Origin: Bacteroidales bacterium
GTDB taxonomy: Bacteria > Bacteroidota > Bacteroidia > Bacteroidales > B18-G4
Direction: 5' to 3'
Assembly: GCA_023145125.1 (NCBI GenBank)
Contig: JAGLEK010000079.1
Span: 1 to 8,890, forward strand
Length of the DNA stretch: 8,890 bases
Shown: positions 1 to 6,564 of the stretch, piece by piece
Layout: each line of letters starts with the position of its first letter
Numbering within the stretch: position 1 is the first letter of the stretch
Notes under the pieces: generated by a model
Database searches by the model: none
Told to the model about the DNA's origin: nothing
Seen by the model: the letters and a program-made list of their open reading frames with translations, nothing else
Translations under genes and position numbers: made by a program

Positions 1-428
1 ATAGGGTCAGTGATGGTCCCTGCGTTTAACTCACCTGACTCAATACTACTGACAGCACCGGTCTTGTCTTCTTTCTTTTGCACTCCATAGCCAATCACGA
101 TAACTTCATCCAATGCTTCAGCATCGCTCTCCATGGCTATATTTATCGTAGTATTGGGCTGTACGGTAATCTCCTGGCTTGCATAAGAGATATATGAAAT
201 CACCAATATCGTATTAGGATCGACCGTAAGAGTAAATTTACCGTCAATATCAGTAGTTGTCCCGGTTGTTGTTCCTTTGATCAGAACAGATGCACCAGGA
301 AGCAAAGAGCCGTCATCCGCATCAGTGATCGTTCCGCTAACTACCCCTTGCTGGGCATAACCCACCGGTATGAGCAATACAAGGAACATGATGGACAGCA
401 TGAATCTATAAGCAATTTTTCTTGTCAT
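1..428 (-). CDS. susC: SusC-like TonB-dependent outer-membrane receptor, N-terminal part (runs off left edge)
   Basis: I translated this edge-truncated gene by hand on the minus strand from the ATG at 428-426; 142 codons are open to the window edge. Residues 1-26 are a Sec signal peptide (MTRKIAYRFM, a hydrophobic core, then GYAQQ). Residues about 28-100 form a carboxypeptidase-D-regulatory-like beta domain with the usual PGASVLIKGTTTGTTTDIDG pattern. Residues 106-120 (ALDEVIVIGYGVQKK) are the TonB box region, and the plug domain begins with KTGAVSSIE. This order is diagnostic of SusC/RagA receptors, which form the outer-membrane pore capped by a SusD lipoprotein and import oligosaccharides using TonB energy. 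By context the substrate is an alpha-glucan. The barrel and the expected susD lie beyond the left edge. The gene is preceded by a 273-bp gap with its own predicted promoter, so it is probably transcribed separately from the upstream amylase genes, at least in part. Confidence 0.93.
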   Translation of the reverse strand, partial: MTRKIAYRFMLSIMFLVLLIPVGYAQQGVVSGTITDADDGSLLPGASVLIKGTTTGTTTDIDGKFTLTVDPNTILVISYISYASQEITVQPNTTINIAMESDAEALDEVIVIGYGVQKKEDKTGAVSSIESGELNAGTITDP

Positions 429-521
429 AAATACTATTTTAAAATTGTAAATACATACAAATTATAAACGCATTGCTTTAAGCCAATTACTTAAATAAAA
501 CAATAAATGATCAATGTGTTG

Positions 522-552
522 CAAATTTAACCTTAATTTAATAGTAATGCAA
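522..552 (-). promoter_or_regulatory. Predicted Bacteroidetes-type promoter for susC
   Basis: Read on the minus strand, TAAATTTG (529-522) exactly matches the Bacteroidetes -7 consensus TAnnTTTG, and a TTG (552-550) lies 20 bp upstream, the expected position of the -33 element. Transcription would start near 515, leaving a leader of roughly 85 nt before the susC ATG. An overlapping sigma70-like pair, TTGACA (563-558), 17 bp, TAAATT (540-535), is also present. A weaker alternative, TTG (486-484) with TATAATTTG (466-458), lies closer to the gene. The whole 429-600 stretch is strongly AT-rich and contains no gene I can support. Confidence 0.55.
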
Positions 553-654
553 CTCTATGTCAATAGAATATGTGATATTTATACTTACTTCTAAATAAAA
601 TAAGAATGCGAGATACCTGCATAAAACAGGCTGATCAGTATAAATATCAGAATG

Positions 655-683
655 AAAAAACGCCGGCTCTTCATTGTTGAAGA
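655..683 (-). terminator. Weak candidate terminator after the 464-aa amylase gene
   Basis: On the minus strand, 19 bp past the stop codon, a 6-bp stem TCTTCA/TGAAGA (683-668) with a 4-nt loop is followed by GCCGGCG and a run of six T (660-655). The stem is short and separated from the T run by 7 nt, so this is only a candidate intrinsic terminator. Its position, between the amylase genes and a separately promoted susC, is what makes it plausible. Confidence 0.3.
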
Positions 684-701
684 AGGTATGTTAACGACAT
701 A

Positions 702-2096
702 TTACTCATCAAGACCAACAAACACACGGTATCCCCAGGCCTCCATCGTCATAGGTTCATCAGAAACAATCTGAACGGTTTCACCGCTAAACCAGTCTTT
801 CATGGTTTTCTCTTTCCCCTTGAAATTGAGGGTGAAATCTGAAGGAGCATCAGACAGGTTGGTAAGTACCAACACGATATTCTCACCCTTCTTGCGGATA
901 AAGGCATACACTGATTCATTACCGGGAGTTTCCAGTCTTCTCATTTTCCCTCCTCCTGCACCGCTACGGAGGGCAGGATTTTCTTTTCGCAATTGCCCGA
1001 GTTTTTTATAGAATTCGCTGAGCGGATAATCAGCCCAGTCAACACTGTCTTTATCAAAAAACAGCAATCGCCTGTCAAATCCTGCTTCCTGCCCGGTATA
1101 TATCATTGGCATGCCCGGCCAGGTATACGTCAGCACTGCAAAAGCAGGTACTGCATCACCCATACGCTCATATTCGGTACCATTCCATGAGTTTTCATCA
1201 TGATTGGTAATAAAAGTCATACGATAAGCATCTTCGGGGAACTTTTGGTCGTGCTTCCCGAAATACTCATCTATATCCTTCACATTCTTTTTCCCTTTCG
1301 CAACATCATTCATCAGATGATGGAGTTCCCATGCATACGACATATCAAATGCATTTTCATGGTGCTCCACTTGTTCAGATTCAGCGAGCATGAAAACATC
1401 TTTGATCTTATCCAGCTCTGCCCTTGCCTGATCCCAGAATTCTACAGGCACTTCACCTGCTACATCGCAGCGATAGCCATCAATATAAGCTTCCGTGATC
1501 CAGAATTTCATGGCTTCTATCATAGCCATTTGCAGTGCCTCGCTATTATAATCGAGTTCAGCCACATCGGTCCAGTCGAAAGGAGCGATCATCTCCCCGT
1601 TCTCGTCCCTGGCATACCAATCGGGATGATCTTCGATCCAGGCATGGTCCCATGCAGTATGGTTTGCCACCCAGTCCAGGATGACATACATGCCGAGGCT
1701 ATGTGCTATATTTACAAGATCTTTAAAGTCTTCCATGTTCCCATACTCAGGATTCACTGCGACATAATCCTGCACCGAATAATAGCTGCCCAGGGAACCC
1801 TTCCTGTTCTTCTCCCCTATCGGATGCACAGGCATTAGCCAGATTATATCCACACCAAGTTCCTTCAGCCGTGGCAGATGCTCTTCCAAGGCCTTAAAAG
1901 TCCCCTCCGGTGTATACTGGCGCACGTTTACCTCATAGATCACAGCATTTTTGCTCCATGGAGGGTGGATAACATTGCTTTCAGGTGGCAAATTGCCCGC
2001 CTTCTTACTTTTGCATCCTGCTAACAGCAGTCCGCCCATCAGAACAACAGCCAGGATAATAATTAAAGATTGTGTAATTAGCATTTTTATTTTCAT
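702..2096 (-). CDS. GH13 alpha-amylase family lipoprotein (464 aa)
   Basis: This is a compact GH13 alpha-glucan hydrolase, probably an alpha-amylase. Residues 1-28 are a lipoprotein signal peptide ending in a lipobox (LLAGC, lipidated Cys28). The flanking CKSKK lacks the acidic residues of a typical Bacteroidetes surface-export signal, so a periplasm-facing location is possible. The (beta/alpha)8 barrel starts near NAVIYEVNVRQY (50-61). Region I is DWVANH (141-146). Region II is GYRCDVA (207-213) with nucleophile Asp211. Region III has acid/base Glu239 (MLAES). Region IV is NHD (298-300) with Asp300, so the triad is complete. A short beta-sandwich C-domain follows from about 385. No carbohydrate-binding module is visible. 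The gene follows the 791-aa amylase by 52 bp, with a strong stem-loop between them, and is probably co-transcribed with it. I take the ATG at 2096 because the signal peptide begins there. Exact bond and substrate specificity cannot be read from the sequence. Confidence 0.9.
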   Translation of the reverse strand: MKIKMLITQSLIIILAVVLMGGLLLAGCKSKKAGNLPPESNVIHPPWSKNAVIYEVNVRQYTPEGTFKALEEHLPRLKELGVDIIWLMPVHPIGEKNRKGSLGSYYSVQDYVAVNPEYGNMEDFKDLVNIAHSLGMYVILDWVANHTAWDHAWIEDHPDWYARDENGEMIAPFDWTDVAELDYNSEALQMAMIEAMKFWITEAYIDGYRCDVAGEVPVEFWDQARAELDKIKDVFMLAESEQVEHHENAFDMSYAWELHHLMNDVAKGKKNVKDIDEYFGKHDQKFPEDAYRMTFITNHDENSWNGTEYERMGDAVPAFAVLTYTWPGMPMIYTGQEAGFDRRLLFFDKDSVDWADYPLSEFYKKLGQLRKENPALRSGAGGGKMRRLETPGNESVYAFIRKKGENIVLVLTNLSDAPSDFTLNFKGKEKTMKDWFSGETVQIVSDEPMTMEAWGYRVFVGLDE

Positions 2097-2117
2097 TGAT
2101 TATCAGAGTTTTAAACA

Positions 2118-2150
2118 AGGGTTGCCAACCTTAATAAGGTTGGCAACCCT
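2118..2150 (-). other. Perfect 15-bp intergenic stem-loop between two amylase genes
   Basis: AGGGTTGCCAACCTT (2118-2132) is followed by AAT and then its exact reverse complement (2136-2150). The distal arm overlaps the first two bases of the stop triplet of the 791-aa amylase gene. On the coding (minus) strand it is followed by TGTTTAAAA, a poor U tract, and only 21 nt remain before the next start codon, too little for a new promoter. It may be a partial terminator or attenuator, an mRNA-stabilising or processing hairpin that sets unequal expression of the two genes, or a DNA-level operator. The sequence alone does not decide among these. Confidence 0.75.
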
Positions 2151-4524
2151 ATAGTGTCAATATATCAAAAGTGCCCGGCTCCAGGGTCACACTTATTTTT
2201 CCATCCTGAAAGTCAGGCCTGGAACCAAAATGACTTTGCAGACCTATTTCCAAAAACCTGTCAGGAATTTCAAAAGTAAGGTTTTTTGCCTGTTCACCCT
2301 TGTTCATGATCACAATTACGATATCGTCGAAGTATGTCCTGCAATAGGCATAAGCCTGTTCACCTACGAGCAGGGTTTCAAAGTCACCATAAATCAAAGG
2401 CAGATTGTTATGCCGCAGTTCTGTGAGTTTCTGAACGGTTTTCAAAACATTAGATTCATGTTCATTCAGTGCATCAAAGCGCATCATGCGCCGGCAGTCA
2501 GGGTCGTTACCGCCTGGCATCCCGATCTCGTCACCATAATAAATAACAGGCAATCCGGGTATGGTCAGATTAAATGCGAAAAGCATTTCAGTTACTTTAT
2601 ACCCGGCTACATCACCCACGCCAATCTCTCTTGTCCAGCCGGCCATCTTTGCATCCTCATCGAAGCGCAGATCTCCACCTGCATAGGAAGTAAAACGTCC
2701 GCGGTCCTGATTGCCACTGATATATCCCATCAGGTTGTGAGCGCCATAATACTGCAGGCTTTCTTTAAGTGAGGCATCCAGCCGGCTAAAAGGTTCGTCC
2801 GGCCGTATCAGTACTGCCAAAGCATCATCGTACACATTAAAATCGAACTGCGCGTCCAGCATACCGGTTCCGACATAACTGCTGATGAGGTCAGGGCCAC
2901 CATAAGTTTCACCGATCTGAAACAACTGCCTTCCCCCTGCATCCGTTACCTGCTCCTTAAGCTTTTTGGTAAGCGCCCGCCAGAATACTTCCGGGATATG
3001 TTTTGTGGCATCGTGCCTGAAACCGTCGAGATCATACTTTGTGATCCAGTAAACTGCCGAGTCGGAAAGCATCTCATACACTTCAGGTTTTGCAAGGTCG
3101 AGAGTAGGAAGAAAAACATCAAACCATGTAGTCAGCCTGTATTCATCCCAGCGCTCTGTATTCAGCGAACCATCAGGCAGATAAAGCTCTGTTGCCCAGT
3201 CGGAATGCTCCTGATATACAGGATGTTCCTGATGCACATGATTGGCTACGATATCCAATAAAACATTCATATCATTATCATGGGCAAGGCCTACAAGCTC
3301 ATGCAGGTCTTCCTCAGTGCCATACCTGTCGTCGATGAGCGTAAATGATATTGGCCAGTAACCGTGGTAGCCCGAAAATTTTGATGAAGGTTCCGGCCAG
3401 TAGCCAAATGCACCTTCCGGGTTTTTTATTACCGGAGATATCCATATGGTGTTGACGCCAAGGCCTTTAAAATATCCATCCCTGATCTTCTCGCTAATCC
3501 CTTTAATGTCACCTCCGTGGTAATCGGCAGCCGGTAGCACTTCCGGGTTATCGAGGGGCCTGTTGTTGGAAGTGTCGGCATCATAGAATCTGTCGACAAA
3601 GGCATTATAAAGGATCATGCTATGCATATCGAAGCGGGTGATCATTGCCGGGTCATCAAGGACTTTTCCGTATTCAAGCGGAATAAGCAATTCATTGGAC
3701 ACGCCGGATGCATTCCATGCCCATACCCTGATGAATGAGCGCTGCATCTTTTTCGCTGCTTCCGGGATCTCTATCTCATATTCCCCGGCCTCTTCAAGCT
3801 CAATATATTCTTCAGGGAGCCTGATATTCTGCCAGAAAGCCATGAGGCCATCCAACTCCCGCTCAAATCCGATCCCGATATCGTCGTCTTCATATTCATC
3901 GGTATATAATACAGGTACTTTTTTAGCAATATCCAATCCTACCGATAAAAGTGAATTAAACCCACCCATATTATTGTCGATCTTGATTTGATTTGCAGGA
4001 TCAAGGCCTTCCACACCATCAACGACCAGCAGGTACTGATATGTACCGGGATTTAACATAAGTGTAGCCTTCCATATCCCATCTTCAAGTTCAAAATCCG
4101 GTCTGCCGGCGGTCCATCCGTTGAATTCCCCACGAACCGTCACATTTTCATATTGCTTATCACCGGGATCGAACAGTAGTTCCACTACCTGCTTTCCCGA
4201 ACGGAGTAGAAGAATAGATTCGGTGATTCCATTGGCCGTCACATCAAGTGTAAGAATGGCAGGCATTCCGGGGTAAGACAGAAAACGAATGATCCCATCA
4301 TTCAAACTATACAGGCTATCATTTACTCCGACGATGGTGAAATGCCCGATCTCATCTGTATTCAGATAAAAATCAGACAGGAATATCTCTGTTTGGCCAA
4401 CATTCAGGCTCACCGGGCTTGCCAGTCCGATAATATTTGATTCCGGGCTAAGCGATGGATATTTATCCACAGTACAAGCCGCGATAGCCATTAACAATGT
4501 AAAGAGCAACAAGTATTTTTTCAT
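2149..4524 (-). CDS. Large multidomain GH13 amylase/pullulanase-like lipoprotein with CBM48-like domain (791 aa)
   Basis: This is an envelope GH13 enzyme acting on starch-type glucans. Residues 1-17 form a lipoprotein signal peptide (AIAAC, Cys17). Residues about 25-115 are an unrecognised beta-rich region. Residues about 118-196 match the CBM48/AMPK glycogen-binding pattern (VTVRGEFNGW, DGIWKATL, YQYLLVVDG, DPANQ, FNSLLSV). Residues about 200-288 are a further unassigned domain. The catalytic barrel starts near 300 (MILYNAFVDRFYD) and includes HGGDIKGI (336-343). Region I is DIVANH (424-429), region II GFRHD (501-505) with nucleophile Asp505, and region III has Glu539 (QIGET). Region IV reads GNQD (604-607): Asp607 is present but the usual His is Gln606. 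YYGDEIG (662-668) and a C-terminal beta domain follow. It is longer than SusG, about 690 residues, and has no insert resembling SusG's CBM58 that I can see. It lies 32 bp downstream of the SusA-like gene, with a run of ten A just before the ATG. A role as the main glucan-degrading lipoprotein, as SusG is in Bacteroides, is inference. Confidence 0.88.
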   Translation of the reverse strand: MKKYLLLFTLLMAIAACTVDKYPSLSPESNIIGLASPVSLNVGQTEIFLSDFYLNTDEIGHFTIVGVNDSLYSLNDGIIRFLSYPGMPAILTLDVTANGITESILLLRSGKQVVELLFDPGDKQYENVTVRGEFNGWTAGRPDFELEDGIWKATLMLNPGTYQYLLVVDGVEGLDPANQIKIDNNMGGFNSLLSVGLDIAKKVPVLYTDEYEDDDIGIGFERELDGLMAFWQNIRLPEEYIELEEAGEYEIEIPEAAKKMQRSFIRVWAWNASGVSNELLIPLEYGKVLDDPAMITRFDMHSMILYNAFVDRFYDADTSNNRPLDNPEVLPAADYHGGDIKGISEKIRDGYFKGLGVNTIWISPVIKNPEGAFGYWPEPSSKFSGYHGYWPISFTLIDDRYGTEEDLHELVGLAHDNDMNVLLDIVANHVHQEHPVYQEHSDWATELYLPDGSLNTERWDEYRLTTWFDVFLPTLDLAKPEVYEMLSDSAVYWITKYDLDGFRHDATKHIPEVFWRALTKKLKEQVTDAGGRQLFQIGETYGGPDLISSYVGTGMLDAQFDFNVYDDALAVLIRPDEPFSRLDASLKESLQYYGAHNLMGYISGNQDRGRFTSYAGGDLRFDEDAKMAGWTREIGVGDVAGYKVTEMLFAFNLTIPGLPVIYYGDEIGMPGGNDPDCRRMMRFDALNEHESNVLKTVQKLTELRHNNLPLIYGDFETLLVGEQAYAYCRTYFDDIVIVIMNKGEQAKNLTFEIPDRFLEIGLQSHFGSRPDFQDGKISVTLEPGTFDILTL

Positions 4525-4556
4525 TTAATTCATTTTTTTTTTGAAATCATGCAAAT

Positions 4557-6404
4557 TTATTTCAATTCTAGGATCAGGGCTGATTTGGGGGGAATCGAAA
4601 TTGCCGAGATGTCGGCAATATTCAATTGCCCGATTACTTCAAACGCCTGACGCCTGCCTTTGATGCATTCATCAAAACGGTCGAGAGCCGGCATATTCAC
4701 AGATTGATAGTTATTATTCATTACCACCATGAGTGTTTCGTTTTCATTTATCCTGAAATAAACATATACTCCGGCTTCAGGAATGAAGTGGATCAGCTTT
4801 CCATCGTGCGCCACCGAAGCATTCCTGCGCCAGTTTTGAAGCTGCTTCACAAATTGCTGTGCTTCCAGTTGGTTCTCATTCAGGCCTGCACCGCTAAAAG
4901 CGTTCACATCGTCACCTTCCCATCCCCCGGGAAAATCTTCACGTATGTGGCCATGGCCCCGATGCTCCTCTCCGCACATCAGTATCTCTGTTCCATAATA
5001 AACCATGGGAATACCGCGCGTGGTATAAAAAAAGACAAGGCCCATTTTGTATTTGTTCAGATCCTCCCCCATCACGGTATAATACCTTGACATGTCATGG
5101 TTATCAGGAAATATAACATTGTAATAAGGATTATCGTAAAGAAAATCCTGGGAAAGCACATAATACAGCCTGGCCATGCCTTCGGTCCATGATTCAGATT
5201 CATGGAATGCCTTATCAACGGAATAATGCAAGGGGAAATCAGTCACACTGGGCAAATGTGAATTATAACCGAAACGTTCACTCTCAGATCCTGAATAATA
5301 GGCAGTGATAGCTTCTTTCTGTAACCAGGCCTCCCCTACTATGTTAAAATTGGGATATTCAAGTTTCATGCGCTTCATCCACCTTGCCATGAAAGCCTGG
5401 TCCGAATATGGATAAGTATCCATTCGTATTCCATCCAGGCCTGCAAATTCCACCCACCAGATGCTGTTCTGAATCAGGTAATTGGCCAAAAACTCATTTT
5501 CCTGGTTCAGGTCCGGCATATTGGTATCGAACCAGCCACTATGCATTTTGATCTTATCGAATTCAGCAGCATGAGGGTCTGAGTTGACAGGCGCACGAAA
5601 ATTTGACCGGGTGAATTCCGGCCATTGGTGGACCCAGTCTTCCGAAGGAAGGCTTTCCACCCACCAGTGCCCGTGCCCGCAATGGTTGAATACCATATCC
5701 ATGATCACCCTGATACCCAGATCATGGCAATCACCAATAAACTGAACATAGTCAGCATTGGTTCCGAATCGCGGATCTACCTTATAGAAATCCGTGATAG
5801 CATAGCCATGATAAGAATAATTCGGATTATTATTCTCCAGCACAGGGTTCAGCCAGATGGCAGTAAACCCCATTTCTGCAATATAATCAAGGTGATCCGA
5901 AACTCCTTTCAGGTCACCACCATGACGCCCGTCTCTATTATTTCTATCGGCCTTTTCAAGCATCCCGGGCATGTCATCATTAGCAGGGTCACCATTTGAA
6001 AAGCGATCAGGCATAGCCAGTAAGATCACATCCTCCGGCCCAAACCCGCTCCTTTCCGCAGAAAGGTTTTCCCTTTCTTTTAGCTCATACTCGTATGTAT
6101 ATCGTACATCCTCATCTCTATCGAAATCGATCCTGAACTTTCCCGGTTCAGCATCCTCGCCAATCCGCAGATCCAGAAAAAGATAATCAGGGTTGTCTGT
6201 CTTGCTTACCCCGGCTAATTGCACACCCGGATACACAATCCTCGGGGCAGTGTATGCCACACCTTCTGCATGCACTATCAGTTGCAGCTCAGTCACCTTC
6301 ATTCCTGTCCACCAGAAGGGAGGCTCGACTTTGGGAGTTTCCTGCGCCAATGTATAGACAGAGATAAGCAGCATTGGTAATATGATTTTAAATAATTTCA
6401 TCAT
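4557..6404 (-). CDS. susA: SusA-like secreted neopullulanase/cyclomaltodextrinase (GH13, 615 aa)
   Basis: This is predicted to hydrolyse maltodextrins, cyclodextrins or pullulan fragments in the periplasm to short products. Residues 1-20 are a type I signal peptide (LFKIILPMLLISVYTLA, cleavage before QE) with no lipobox. Residues about 25-110 begin PPFWWTGM and match the N-terminal domain typical of Bacteroidetes cyclomaltodextrinases and SusA. The barrel begins near DVILLAMPDRFSNGD (125-139), followed by HGGDLKGV (161-168). Region I is DMVFNH (236-241). Region V is MPDLN (296-300), close to the MPKLN of the neopullulanase subfamily. Region II is GIRMD (325-329) with nucleophile Asp329. Region III is VGEAW with Glu358. 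Region IV is NHD (435-437). A C-terminal beta domain ends the protein. Length and layout match Bacteroides SusA, about 617 residues. Two consecutive ATGs (6404 and 6401) open the gene, and either could be used. It is the first gene of the minus-strand unit and diverges from the TreS-like gene. Cyclodextrin versus pullulan preference cannot be told. Confidence 0.9.
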   Translation of the reverse strand: MMKLFKIILPMLLISVYTLAQETPKVEPPFWWTGMKVTELQLIVHAEGVAYTAPRIVYPGVQLAGVSKTDNPDYLFLDLRIGEDAEPGKFRIDFDRDEDVRYTYEYELKERENLSAERSGFGPEDVILLAMPDRFSNGDPANDDMPGMLEKADRNNRDGRHGGDLKGVSDHLDYIAEMGFTAIWLNPVLENNNPNYSYHGYAITDFYKVDPRFGTNADYVQFIGDCHDLGIRVIMDMVFNHCGHGHWWVESLPSEDWVHQWPEFTRSNFRAPVNSDPHAAEFDKIKMHSGWFDTNMPDLNQENEFLANYLIQNSIWWVEFAGLDGIRMDTYPYSDQAFMARWMKRMKLEYPNFNIVGEAWLQKEAITAYYSGSESERFGYNSHLPSVTDFPLHYSVDKAFHESESWTEGMARLYYVLSQDFLYDNPYYNVIFPDNHDMSRYYTVMGEDLNKYKMGLVFFYTTRGIPMVYYGTEILMCGEEHRGHGHIREDFPGGWEGDDVNAFSGAGLNENQLEAQQFVKQLQNWRRNASVAHDGKLIHFIPEAGVYVYFRINENETLMVVMNNNYQSVNMPALDRFDECIKGRRQAFEVIGQLNIADISAISIPPKSALILELK

Positions 6405-6564
6405 GGTTGAGGGTTGATGGCCGAAGTTTACAGATATAACACTTTACGGCAAAATTGCGAATTATTCCTGAATCCGGGACCCGGATACTAAATAAAATAT
6501 TCATCCAAATGCCTTAAAGTTGAACTGCTTGTATTAATTTTACATCCCATTACCTGAGATAATC
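6405..6564. promoter_or_regulatory. Divergent promoter region between the envelope and cytoplasmic arms
   Basis: This 160-bp region must hold promoters for both the SusA-like gene (minus) and the TreS-like gene (plus). Matches to the Bacteroidetes consensus are weak. On the minus strand TATATCTG (6438-6431) is one mismatch from TAnnTTTG. On the plus strand TAATTTTA (6535-6542) is also one mismatch away. Neither has a clean TTG 19-21 bp upstream. Such weak promoters would fit dependence on an activator, but that is inference. No regulator gene is present in the window. Confidence 0.4.
6472..6486. promoter_or_regulatory. Candidate operator palindrome
   Basis: ATCCGGG A CCCGGAT is a perfect 7-bp inverted repeat around a single base. 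It is markedly GC-rich within an otherwise AT-rich divergent intergenic region and is centred about 75 bp from one start codon and 86 bp from the other. That position and symmetry suit a dimeric regulator controlling both arms. The family of that regulator cannot be inferred. A local coincidence is possible for so short a repeat. Confidence 0.4.

Noticed and set aside
631..650. CTGAT...ATCAG inverted repeat downstream of the 464-aa amylase gene
   Set aside because: The 5-bp arms and 10-nt AT-rich loop make no stable hairpin, and there is no following T run.
1200..1838. 212-codon open frame on the plus strand
   Set aside because: It lies wholly antisense to the GH13 lipoprotein gene, has no recognisable domain and an unnatural composition rich in Ile and His, so it is a shadow of the real gene.
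2230..2772. 180-codon open frame on the plus strand
   Set aside because: It is antisense to the 3' part of the 791-aa amylase gene, with no motif and no plausible promoter.
702..6404. Tandem duplication of GH13 genes as a recent repeat
   Set aside because: The three proteins differ in domain layout, length and motif sequences, so they are diverged family members rather than a recent duplication.
6449..6458. GCAA-AA-TTGC short inverted repeat in the divergent intergenic region
   Set aside because: Arms of only 4 bp in AT-rich DNA are expected by chance; the nearby 7-bp GC-rich palindrome is the stronger candidate.
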